From Chitinophagales bacterium (lineage in GTDB: Bacteria > Bacteroidota > Bacteroidia > Chitinophagales > JABDMM01), in the NCBI GenBank assembly GCA_013001465.1, contig JABDMM010000044.1, positions 1 to 44,172 of the forward strand: a stretch of DNA of 44,172 nt, read 5' to 3'. How positions within the stretch are numbered: the stretch's first letter is position 1; every line of letters begins with the position of its first letter. Position numbers and translations under genes: made by a program. Below the pieces are notes generated by a model. The model was not told the DNA's origin and ran no database searches. It was given only the letters and a program-made list of their open reading frames with translations. Below, one piece after another: positions 36,268-44,172 of this stretch.

Positions 36268-38220
36268 TCAGAATCTGAGGATCGTAAATTCTGTGCGTCT
36301 GTTTTGCTGGTGTTGTGATTCGGTGCACTGAATTCCGTTAGAACAGTAATTCCTAAGCCTGGTTTCTCCATACCCAACCGCCACAATTCTTTTTACATCT
36401 ACACCCTGAGATGCTATATAATCCACAGCAGATTTTGCTCTTTTGGCGGATAATGTAAGGTTGTAGCTGTCGCTTGAACGGCTATCTGTATGAGAAGAAA
36501 GCTCAATTTGCATTGTTGGGTTGTCTTTTAGAATAGCAACTAAAGAGTCCAACGATGGCTTAGCATCATCTCTGATATAGTACTTCCCAAGGTCATAATA
36601 GATATTATTAAGGACGATCGGCACTTCTTTTTCAACCAACTCTATGCTTATAGACTCCTTGAACTTGCTCAAATGTCTTGTATCGAGTGTCGATATTAAC
36701 TTAGATTTTGTTAGATACTTTTTGTTAGGATCTGGAACATCTTTACTGGCAACGATCTTGTATTCTTTATCTGGTTGAATTTCAAATTCAGCAATTCCAT
36801 AGCTATTTGTATATCCAATTACTCCTTTGTTTGATCCTGTATTTATTAAAGCAACCTCTGCACCCTGGAGTGGCTCATCAGTTTTATCATCTAAAACAGA
36901 AATCTTTGCTGTTAAATTAAACTTCTCAAAAGAGTAAATATCATCATCACCGGGATTATTATTCCTATCTGAGCTAAAGAATCCTTTTTGATTCACAGGA
37001 TCAAAAATATATCCGAAATCGTCTGAAGAGCTATTTATAGGAGACCCGAGGTTTTTTACACCTGAGAATTCTTCTTCTCCTCTTTGTTCTGCGACATAAA
37101 CATCCAAACCTCCCAGACCGATGTGACCATCAGAAGAAAAGTAAAGATCTCCATTCGTTGCGATATATGGGAAAAGTTCATTACCCGGTGTATTTACTTC
37201 ATTGCCAAGATTGACAGGGTCAGACCAACCACCATCATCACGGTAACATTTATATAGGTCACTCCCACCATAACCTCCAGGCATATCGCTAACAAAGATC
37301 ATCAGCATACCATCCTTAGTTATTGTAGGAAGCCCAACAGAATACTCATTACTGTTAAAGTGTACAGCTTCTTCAAGATTGATCCAGTCACCATTTCTCA
37401 GTGTAAGTTTATATAGCTTAAGCTTTATAGTTTTATCTGAGCTTCTTTCCGCTTTGAACATTTCATAATTCGACCTGGTGAGATACATCTCGTTATTGGG
37501 CATATTGAAAGCGATCGGACCTTCATGATAAATTCTGTTCGGTTGCTTTCCTTCGAACAATGTAGGATTTTCAAAGGTGCCATCCATATTCTGTTCAGCA
37601 TAATAAAGCTGTAGGAATGGTCTTTCTGTCCAGTTATCCGTTCTTCTTACATAAGAATCTGCTTTTCTGTTAGAAGAGAATACGATTCCACTTTTATAGA
37701 AAATCGGACCAAACTCGGAATATTTAGTATTTAGATTTGTCCGTGTGACTTCAAAGCGAGGACTTTCCTGTTTTAAGCTTTTCAAATCTTTGATCGAGCC
37801 GGCTAACTTGCTTCCTCTTGAGTCATCTGGAACTAGCTTAGCATACTCGTTATAATAATATTCTGCGCTTTCATACTGTTCATTACTACGAAGCATTTGA
37901 GCATAATAGAAGAAGTTTATAGGATCTGACTTATCAAGCAATACAACTTTATCATACCATTTAGCAGCCTCTTTAGAATTGTTGAGTAGTCTGTAACAGT
38001 TTGCTAATCGCTCCAGAGCATGGAGATTTGTAGCATGTTTTTTAACGACCTTCTTATATAAGCGTGCTGCATCATGAAATTTAAAATCATAATAAAATTC
38101 ATCTGCTCTTTTTATTTTGCTTGATTGACCATCAACTGAATGAGGAACAGATACCATGAAGATCATAGCAGCTATTACAAGTAATTTAAAAAGGGGGTTA
38201 TATCGTTTTCCTGTCGTCAC
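36268..38220 (-). CDS. OmpA-family protein with TPR and PD40 repeats (PorE-like T9SS component)
   Basis: A 650-residue protein with the domain order of PorE-type T9SS envelope proteins. A signal sequence (FKLLVIAAMIFMVSVPHSV) is followed by TPR-like helices (about 35-150), a PD40/WD40-like beta-propeller (about 152-430; GIVFSSNRK, YFSSDGHIGLGGLDVYVAE, GFFSSDRNN), a carboxypeptidase-regulatory-like domain (about 433-520) and a C-terminal OmpA peptidoglycan-binding domain (about 537-650) with SSHTDSRSSDSYNLTLSAKR and QQNRRTEF. It should anchor an outer-membrane complex to peptidoglycan. It follows porP by nine bases in the adhesin operon. It is either a core PorE or a module-specific paralogue. 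Confidence 0.88.
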   Translation of the reverse strand: MTTGKRYNPLFKLLVIAAMIFMVSVPHSVDGQSSKIKRADEFYYDFKFHDAARLYKKVVKKHATNLHALERLANCYRLLNNSKEAAKWYDKVVLLDKSDPINFFYYAQMLRSNEQYESAEYYYNEYAKLVPDDSRGSKLAGSIKDLKSLKQESPRFEVTRTNLNTKYSEFGPIFYKSGIVFSSNRKADSYVRRTDNWTERPFLQLYYAEQNMDGTFENPTLFEGKQPNRIYHEGPIAFNMPNNEMYLTRSNYEMFKAERSSDKTIKLKLYKLTLRNGDWINLEEAVHFNSNEYSVGLPTITKDGMLMIFVSDMPGGYGGSDLYKCYRDDGGWSDPVNLGNEVNTPGNELFPYIATNGDLYFSSDGHIGLGGLDVYVAEQRGEEEFSGVKNLGSPINSSSDDFGYIFDPVNQKGFFSSDRNNNPGDDDIYSFEKFNLTAKISVLDDKTDEPLQGAEVALINTGSNKGVIGYTNSYGIAEFEIQPDKEYKIVASKDVPDPNKKYLTKSKLISTLDTRHLSKFKESISIELVEKEVPIVLNNIYYDLGKYYIRDDAKPSLDSLVAILKDNPTMQIELSSHTDSRSSDSYNLTLSAKRAKSAVDYIASQGVDVKRIVAVGYGETRLRNYCSNGIQCTESQHQQNRRTEFTILRF

Positions 38221-38229
38221 CTATTTTTG

Positions 38230-39216
38230 TCAGAAATAATTAAAATATCTAGGAGTCACGAATCTTGCCTTATCGAATCCAAATTCATAAGAGACCATAA
38301 ACTCATGCGTACCTGTATTAAATTCACCTAAACGGCTTAAATTGTAATCATATGCATAACCCATCATCAACTGAGGGGTAACTTTAAATTCCATCATTGC
38401 AATAACAGCATTACCATAAACATAGTTATCTGCATCTCCGGCAAATCTGTAGGAACCTCCTACCCAAAATCTGTCTTTAATAAGTAATGACAGATTGACA
38501 TCCAGAGATAATGGAGAGGCGTTAACATATTTCAGAAAGACAGAAGGTTTAAACTTTACCGTCGCCTCATCTTTACCTATAACTAATCCCGCTGCAGCCA
38601 GGTAATGTTTATATTGTCTCGCAACATTATCGGATGCATTCAATACTAATTTGTCGTTCAAACTATTATTTAATAAGTGTGGAGTTGAAAGTCCCACATA
38701 ATATCTCTTGCTATATACGTAAATTCCGAAGCCGAAGTTTGGAAGGAAGAGTTTATCATCCACAGAAAATGTTGGGTCATAGTTTTCAGGGTCTGCGGCA
38801 TTCACTTCTGTATTGTTTGCAATATAATGAGTGAATCCACCTTGAATTCCCAGAGAAATTTTTGTATCGTCTCCTGCTTTAATTCTATACGCATAAGTAA
38901 GGTAAACAGAGTTCATATCCGTAAGTCCGAGTCGGTCATTTGTCATAGTTAGACCCAGAGCATATTGATTTCTTTTCATTGGGGTATGTATACTAAAAGA
39001 ACCGGTTCTTGGAGCTCCTTCAACGCCAACCCACTTATGTCTGTAAAGTGCAGATAAATGGACAACCTCCTTACTTCCTGCATATGCGGGATTAATATAA
39101 AGACCATTGAACATATACATGCTGTATTCGGCATCCTGCTGACTCCAAACCTGGCTGCAGCAAAAAGCGAAAACCATGAACATTCCAATATTTTTAAAGC
39201 TCAGTGCTCTCATCAT
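38230..39216 (-). CDS. PorP/SprF family type IX secretion membrane protein
   Basis: A protein of 328 residues. The signal peptide (IGMFMVFAFCCSQVWSQ) is followed by the family hallmark QDAEYSMYMFNGLYINPAYAG near residues 27-47, then HLSALYRHKWVGVEGAPRT and outer-membrane beta-barrel strands to the C-terminus. The final strands include MMGYAYDYNLSRLGEFNTGTHEFMVSYEF. SprF-type proteins are needed for surface display of adhesins with type B sorting domains. The first ATG (39216) overlaps the adhesin stop (ATGA); a second ATG immediately follows. A GGAGGAG sequence lies just upstream, so translation is coupled. Adhesin, PorP and OmpA form one unit. Confidence 0.92.
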   Translation of the reverse strand: MMRALSFKNIGMFMVFAFCCSQVWSQQDAEYSMYMFNGLYINPAYAGSKEVVHLSALYRHKWVGVEGAPRTGSFSIHTPMKRNQYALGLTMTNDRLGLTDMNSVYLTYAYRIKAGDDTKISLGIQGGFTHYIANNTEVNAADPENYDPTFSVDDKLFLPNFGFGIYVYSKRYYVGLSTPHLLNNSLNDKLVLNASDNVARQYKHYLAAAGLVIGKDEATVKFKPSVFLKYVNASPLSLDVNLSLLIKDRFWVGGSYRFAGDADNYVYGNAVIAMMEFKVTPQLMMGYAYDYNLSRLGEFNTGTHEFMVSYEFGFDKARFVTPRYFNYF

Positions 39217-39230
39217 TTATCTCCTCCTCT
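39211..39230 (-). promoter_or_regulatory. Strong ribosome-binding site overlapping the adhesin-porP junction
   Basis: On the minus strand AGAGGAGGAG is followed by ATAA and then ATGATG. The purine stretch is a good Shine-Dalgarno sequence, which is rare in Bacteroidota and seen nowhere else so clearly in this window. Spacing fits the second ATG best. Confidence 0.55.
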
Positions 39231-42200
39231 GTTAATCACCACATATCTTGAAATAGACTTATTCACACCGTCGTTAAAATCAAATATGAAGAAGTAGGTG
39301 CCATCAGGTACATTTTTACCATCAAAGTTTCTACCATTCCATCTGTTGTCGATATAAGGTCCGCCACTATTCCAAATCTCGTCGCCCCACCTGTTATAGA
39401 CTGTAAGAGATGCACCCTGATATTCATCAAGTCCTCTTATGTTAAACTCATCATTTATATTATCACCGTTTGGTGAAAATCCTAATGGTATGAACAAGTT
39501 GTATCTTAAATCAATTATTACCCAGGCAGTATCGCATACTGTATCGTTGCCGGTCACAAGACAGATCTGATAGAAAAAACTATCAACCCCACCATAATTA
39601 CCGTCTGGCATATACTCAACCATTCCGCTACTTATATCTCCTGATAATGAACCGTGCTGTGGATACGTCTTAATAGTTACGTAGATCGATCCGTTAACCG
39701 GTGGAATAAAGTCATTGTAAATTACATTGATCATTACACCTTTATCTTCAAATGTAGAAGTATCATCCTGAAATGCTATCAGCATGAAGCTGTCCACATG
39801 AACATTGAGATAGACAATACCTGTATCACATTCGACAGGTAATCCATTATCGCAAATAATATACATGAATGAATCAGGTCCTATATATCCTGGATCCGGT
39901 ACGTAAGTTATAGATCCATCAGGTTGAAGTGTGGCCGAACCATTTGTTGGTTGTTGACTTATTCCTGTTGCACTGATAGAATCATTCTCCAGATCCCAAT
40001 CATTAATAATAACAGTAATATTGGTTGAACTATCTTCATATACATTACTATAATCAGTAACAGCCACTGGCGGATCATTTACTGGAAGAACAGTTAGTAT
40101 CACAACCACGGTATCACAGAATCCTGAAGTATCACAAACAAACAGTGTAAATGTTTCCTGACCGTTATAATTCAAGTCAGATAGATAACTGAAGCATGCT
40201 GCAGGTATAAGCTGTAAACTTCCATTTATTGGACCATTAATGCTATCAATTGAAATTGGCTCATTATCTGGCTCTAATACTGTAAGGCAATGATTGAATA
40301 AAACATCTTCATAAGCCGTAAGCTGAATTGTATCAATGCTAATTAATCCTGTGTCGACAATAACCGGATAGTCATCATTAACCGGGATCACATTTACAAT
40401 TACGATCAACGTATCACATAATCCGGATGTATCACAGACCATCATAGTGATCTGATCTATTCCATAATAATTTGTGTCCGGAGTATAAATAAAACATGAA
40501 TCATTTACCATCGCACCAATACCAAAGCTTCCATTGGAGACTATGCTAATGGTTGTCGAATCAATATCCGGATCAACCACATCGACACAGGTAACGACGA
40601 ACGAATCTTCATATACCGAGATATATAGCGTGTCGATCAAACCACTGCTGTCTACAAACTCTGGTTTATCGTCATTCACCGGAATCACATCTATGATAAC
40701 TACTAATGAATCACATAGGAATGTAGGATCACATGCAGTTATAAGGAAATAATCTCCTCCAAAGTAATTTGAATCCGGAGTATATAAAATACAGCTATCG
40801 TTATAAACTACTACCGAACCGTTTACAGGATTATTGTATATTAAGTTTACAGCACTTCCGTCTGGGTCAACAATTGACAGACATCTGTCTAATACTGAAT
40901 CTTCCATCACAGTGAAGTAAACGGTATCGATAAGATTCCTTACAGAGTCGATAAACTCAGGTTTATCATCATCCACTGGAATTACATTGATCATAACCAC
41001 GACTGTGTCACATAAACCTGTTGTATCGCAAGCAGATAGTATAAATTGGTCAATACCAAAATAATTCGTGTCTGGATTATAGATAAAGCAGCTATCGCTA
41101 ATCAATCCGATCAAACCATTTATAGTTGATGTAACTGTATCGATAATAACCGGATCTCCATCAGGGTCAACAACACTTATACAGTGTATTACCGATGAGT
41201 CCTCAAGAACTGAAATAAATATCGTATCGATCAAGTTCGTGTTAGAGCTATCTGTAATTTCAGGTTTATCATCACCCACCGGTGTAACTGTTACGATCAC
41301 GATAAAAGTATCGCACAATCCTGTTGTATCGCAGGCGATCATTACAAAATCATCGCCACCAAAGTAGTTTGTATCCGGTGAATAGGTAAAACAGCTATCG
41401 CTATCTATAGCTAAAACTCCATTATTAGGTAATACGACTGTAGAAACTAGAACTGGATCTCCATCAGGGTCAATAACATTTATACAGTATGAGACAAATG
41501 AATCCTCAGCTGTGGTCAAATATATTGTATCTATAAGCGTACCATTGGTATCGATAACTTCTGGTTTGTCATCTCCTACAGGTATAACATTAACAACAAC
41601 TACCACTGTATCACAAAGGCCAGTTGTATCACATGCAATCAGAATAAACTCATCAATTCCGAAATAGTTGGTATCTGGTAAATATGTAAAACAACTATCT
41701 GTTGCAAAGACTATACTACCGAAGCCGGGGCTTGAAGCGGTATCTATTTGAACAGGATCCATATCGGGATCAACTACATTAATGCAATAAGTTGTAAATG
41801 AATCCTCAAATACTGAAATATAGATGGTATCAATTAAGCTTAAATTAGAATCAGTGATCTCCGGAACATCGTCACCCACAGGAATAACGGTAATGAAGAC
41901 GACTACAGAATCACAAAGACCAGTTGAATCACATGCTACAAGATCAAATCTGTCACTTCCAAAGTAATTCGTGTCAGGCTCATACGAGAAACAACTATCA
42001 GAGATCAATTGAAGAACACCAAACAGTGGTGCGTTAATTGAATCTATCACAATAGGGTCTCCATCCGGATCGATCACAAAAATACATGAATTCACAAATG
42101 AGTCTTCATATACTGTTATGTACATGGTATCTATTAGGCTACCAGCCGAATCTGTAACTTCCGGTTTATCATCTCCGACAGGAGTAACGGAAATAATTAC

Positions 42201-44172
42201 ATATACACTGTCACAAAGTCCGGGTATGTCACAGGCAGATAAAATAAACTCATCCGTCCCGAAATAATTGGTATCAGGTTCATAACTAAAACAGCTATCA
42301 GAAACTGCTGCAAAAGAACCGTTCGAAGGAGAGCTTGCAGTGTCAACAACAACACGGTCTCCATCCGGATCGATCACATTAATACAATAAGTAACTATTG
42401 AATCCTCTGTTACAGTGAGGAAAATTGTATCTATCAATGTACCGGCAGTATCTATAATTTCCGGCTTATCATCATTCAATGAATCAACTGTAATGTAAAC
42501 GAAAGCGGTATCACATAATGAATCCGGATCACAAACTGAATAGTAGAATGAATCGATTCCATAGTAATTTGAATCCGGAGTATAAATAATATCGATTCCA
42601 GAAATGATCAAAGTTCCATTTTGAGCGCTATTTACAATTGCTGTAACAAGTGCATCGCCATCAACAGGATCATCGTTGATCTGAACCGGAATGGAAGTTG
42701 AAACATCCTCCGGCGTAGTCACTGCATCGTTATTCGCAATTGGTGGACAGTTAACTGAATGTATCACAACAGTATCCCTTGATGAAGCACAAACTCCATT
42801 TGTAATACTCCATTCTAAAACTCTAACGCCTTCGGATATTCCTGTTAATTGAGAGCTAGGATCTGATGGAGTAGTTACTGAACCAGTACCGCTCAATATG
42901 GTCCATAGACCAGAACCTATTACTGGGGTATTCGCATTCAGAGTATAAGTAGCGATATGTTTACATAAAGTATCATCAAGACCGGCATTTGCAGAAGTTG
43001 GCAGATCGTAAACAACGATCATAACCGTATCTGATGTGGATGCACATATTCCATATTCAGGATCTATCGTCCATTCCAATAAAACGGTGTCACCTATACT
43101 TAATCCACTAACCGTAGTTGCACTATCTGAAGAATCTGCAATTGTTGCTACTCCAGACAAAATTGTCCATGTGCCACCTTCTGATGACAGTATAGAATTT
43201 CCATTTAACGTCGTTGTAGTAGTATTGCATAAAAACTGGTCACTTCCTGCATTGGAAACTGTCGTTGTTTCATCTATTCTTATCGTGACATCATCGGTTG
43301 AAACATCACAAATTCCATATAAAGTTGAAATCGTCCAACGCATCACTACGGTAGAATTAGCGACAAGGCCAGTTATTGAACTAGTAGGACTATTCGGACT
43401 TGTGATCGTGGCTGTTCCACTCACGACGCTCCATGTTCCTGTCTCTCCTGGTCCAACTGCATTTCCTGCCAATTGTACACTGCTCACATCACATGTATCA
43501 ATATCAGCTCCAGCATTCGATACTGTCGCCGTCTCATCTATTCTTATCGTAACATCATCCTGAGTGGATGCACATATTCCATATAAGGTCGTTATTGTCC
43601 AACGCATCACTACCGTCGTATTCGACACTAAGCCAGTGATCGACGTAGTTGGGCTATTCGGACTTGTGATCGTGGCAGTACCACTTACTACCGTCCATGT
43701 TCCTGTTTCTCCTGGGCCAACTGTATTTCCTGCAAGATTTAGGCTCGTTACGTCACAGGTATCAATATCAGATCCCGCATTCGATACCGTTGCTGTCTCA
43801 TCTATTCTTATCGTCACATCATCCTGAGTGGATGCACAGATTCCATATAAAGTCGTTATTGTCCAACGCATTACTACCGTCGTATTCGACACTAAGCCAG
43901 TGATCGACGTAGTTGGGCTATTCGGACTTGTGATCGTGGCAGTACCACTTACTACACTCCAGGTTCCTGTCTCTCCAGGACCAACAGCATTACCTGCCAG
44001 TTGAACACTAGTCACATCACAGGTATCATTTTCAGCTCCAGCATTTGCACTGGTAGCCGTTTCATCTATTCTTATCGTGACATCGTCTTGTGTAGATGCA
44101 CAGATTCCATATAACGTCGTGATCGTCCAACGCATCACTACCGTCGTATTCGACACTAGACCAGTTATGGAT
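39213..44172 (-). CDS. Giant surface adhesin with tandem repeats and T9SS type B sorting domain (5' end cut)
   Basis: At least 1652 residues; the frame is open through the window edge, so the GTG at 44156 is not a start. From the N-terminal side come near-identical 88-residue Ig/PKD-like units (44172 to about 43253), two diverged units (to about 42735), a Big_9 repeat, eight tandem 100-residue cadherin-like units (about 42473-40077), and two more Big_9 repeats. A C-terminal type B gliding-associated sorting domain follows (about 39216-39500; FIPLGFSPNGDNINDEFNI, VYNRWGDEIW, NVPDGTYFF, SRYVVINRGG). It should be exported by T9SS and displayed on the surface, like SprB-type adhesins. PorP/SprF follows with a 4-base overlap. 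Confidence 0.93.
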   Translation of the reverse strand, partial: SITGLVSNTTVVMRWTITTLYGICASTQDDVTIRIDETATSANAGAENDTCDVTSVQLAGNAVGPGETGTWSVVSGTATITSPNSPTTSITGLVSNTTVVMRWTITTLYGICASTQDDVTIRIDETATVSNAGSDIDTCDVTSLNLAGNTVGPGETGTWTVVSGTATITSPNSPTTSITGLVSNTTVVMRWTITTLYGICASTQDDVTIRIDETATVSNAGADIDTCDVSSVQLAGNAVGPGETGTWSVVSGTATITSPNSPTSSITGLVANSTVVMRWTISTLYGICDVSTDDVTIRIDETTTVSNAGSDQFLCNTTTTTLNGNSILSSEGGTWTILSGVATIADSSDSATTVSGLSIGDTVLLEWTIDPEYGICASTSDTVMIVVYDLPTSANAGLDDTLCKHIATYTLNANTPVIGSGLWTILSGTGSVTTPSDPSSQLTGISEGVRVLEWSITNGVCASSRDTVVIHSVNCPPIANNDAVTTPEDVSTSIPVQINDDPVDGDALVTAIVNSAQNGTLIISGIDIIYTPDSNYYGIDSFYYSVCDPDSLCDTAFVYITVDSLNDDKPEIIDTAGTLIDTIFLTVTEDSIVTYCINVIDPDGDRVVVDTASSPSNGSFAAVSDSCFSYEPDTNYFGTDEFILSACDIPGLCDSVYVIISVTPVGDDKPEVTDSAGSLIDTMYITVYEDSFVNSCIFVIDPDGDPIVIDSINAPLFGVLQLISDSCFSYEPDTNYFGSDRFDLVACDSTGLCDSVVVFITVIPVGDDVPEITDSNLSLIDTIYISVFEDSFTTYCINVVDPDMDPVQIDTASSPGFGSIVFATDSCFTYLPDTNYFGIDEFILIACDTTGLCDTVVVVVNVIPVGDDKPEVIDTNGTLIDTIYLTTAEDSFVSYCINVIDPDGDPVLVSTVVLPNNGVLAIDSDSCFTYSPDTNYFGGDDFVMIACDTTGLCDTFIVIVTVTPVGDDKPEITDSSNTNLIDTIFISVLEDSSVIHCISVVDPDGDPVIIDTVTSTINGLIGLISDSCFIYNPDTNYFGIDQFILSACDTTGLCDTVVVMINVIPVDDDKPEFIDSVRNLIDTVYFTVMEDSVLDRCLSIVDPDGSAVNLIYNNPVNGSVVVYNDSCILYTPDSNYFGGDYFLITACDPTFLCDSLVVIIDVIPVNDDKPEFVDSSGLIDTLYISVYEDSFVVTCVDVVDPDIDSTTISIVSNGSFGIGAMVNDSCFIYTPDTNYYGIDQITMMVCDTSGLCDTLIVIVNVIPVNDDYPVIVDTGLISIDTIQLTAYEDVLFNHCLTVLEPDNEPISIDSINGPINGSLQLIPAACFSYLSDLNYNGQETFTLFVCDTSGFCDTVVVILTVLPVNDPPVAVTDYSNVYEDSSTNITVIINDWDLENDSISATGISQQPTNGSATLQPDGSITYVPDPGYIGPDSFMYIICDNGLPVECDTGIVYLNVHVDSFMLIAFQDDTSTFEDKGVMINVIYNDFIPPVNGSIYVTIKTYPQHGSLSGDISSGMVEYMPDGNYGGVDSFFYQICLVTGNDTVCDTAWVIIDLRYNLFIPLGFSPNGDNINDEFNIRGLDEYQGASLTVYNRWGDEIWNSGGPYIDNRWNGRNFDGKNVPDGTYFFIFDFNDGVNKSISRYVVINRGGDK
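40077..42473 (-). repeat. Eight tandem 300-bp (100-residue) cadherin-like repeats in the adhesin
   Basis: Units begin with DDKPE or variants (DDVPE, DDYPV) at about 42473, 42173, 41873, 41573, 41272, 40972, 40672 and 40375. Each carries LIDT-I-IS/TV-EDS, a C-V-DPD segment, DSCF-Y-PDTNYFG, and ACDTTGLCD. Four cysteines per unit are nearly constant. Copies are clearly diverged at the nucleotide level. Confidence 0.9.
43253..44172 (-). repeat. Near-identical 264-bp direct repeats in the adhesin
   Basis: The same landmark recurs at 43297, 43561, 43825 and 44089, exactly 264 bp apart (88 codons). Three full units and a partial one at the window edge are nearly identical at the DNA level, including third codon positions. 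Two more units further along the gene (about 42735-43252) have the same plan but are diverged. Confidence 0.95.

Noticed and set aside
43036-43903. Long plus-strand frames opposite the adhesin repeats
   Set aside because: They are shadows that recur with the 264-bp repeat and have no domain signal; the minus-strand frame is a continuous repeat protein.
44154-44156. GTG at 44156 as start of the adhesin
   Set aside because: The repeat consensus continues in frame upstream (SITGLVSNTT) to the window edge, so this is an internal valine codon.
43253-44172. CRISPR-like or mobile-element interpretation of the direct repeats
   Set aside because: The repeats are contiguous, 264 bp long, in frame and without spacers or transposase; they encode protein repeats.
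1-44172. tRNA genes, insertion sequences, integrases, phage or defence genes
   Set aside because: I read both strands for these and saw no cloverleaf, transposase, integrase or defence-gene signature.

Overview
The window looks like a chromosomal piece of a Bacteroidota (Flavobacteriia/Cytophagia/Saprospiria-like, probably marine and free-living). The evidence is: type IX secretion (T9SS) cargo with both type A and type B C-terminal sorting domains; a PorP/SprF protein next to an OmpA-family PorE-like protein; promoter -7 boxes of the Bacteroidota form TAnnTTTG; moderate-to-low GC; almost no Shine-Dalgarno sequences. Both ends cut through genes: a sigma-54 response regulator on the left, and a giant repeat adhesin on the right whose near-identical repeats run off the edge.

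Layout. 1-1593 (-): an NtrC-type response regulator and the RNase P RNA. 1683-4722: a methyltransferase facing a two-gene unit (phosphohexomutase, DUF2279 protein). 4836-8333 (+): a PaaN-like aldehyde dehydrogenase and a long-chain acyl-CoA ligase. 8410-9396: a small Cys-containing exported peptide abutting an MBL-fold protein. 9472-16152 (+): a 2226-residue exported multidomain protein with an N-terminal amidotransferase-like domain, a calcium-binding Asp-rich array and Big_9-type repeats, but no visible T9SS sorting domain. 16404-19873: an envelope protein of unknown function, a DUF1905/YdeI protein, an exported dienelactone hydrolase and a small T9SS type A cargo protein.

19974-26063 (+) is a fatty-acid beta-oxidation operon, tetR-fadN-fadA-fadE. 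Its order resembles Bacillus fadNAE. A near-perfect palindrome overlaps the -33 box of its promoter, and an intrinsic terminator lies inside the 3' coding end of the convergent gene. With the upstream acyl-CoA ligase, the window encodes activation and all four steps of the beta-oxidation spiral. Aconitase (27614-29884, -) could feed the resulting acetyl-CoA into the TCA cycle.

29987-36267: an ABC-type permease translationally coupled to a group III truncated haemoglobin, a small membrane protein, NAD-dependent DNA ligase, an alpha/beta hydrolase and a polyprenyl diphosphate synthase. 36268-44172 (-): a surface module of giant adhesin, PorP/SprF and OmpA/PorE-like protein, tightly coupled.

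The most notable structural signals are: the TetR operator/promoter arrangement; the fact that all six convergent gene pairs overlap or abut; the 264-bp and 300-bp internal repeat arrays of the adhesin; a Cys-pair hairpin motif recurring 19 times across the two giant proteins; and a DNRLRE-like domain nested inside a Big_9 repeat.
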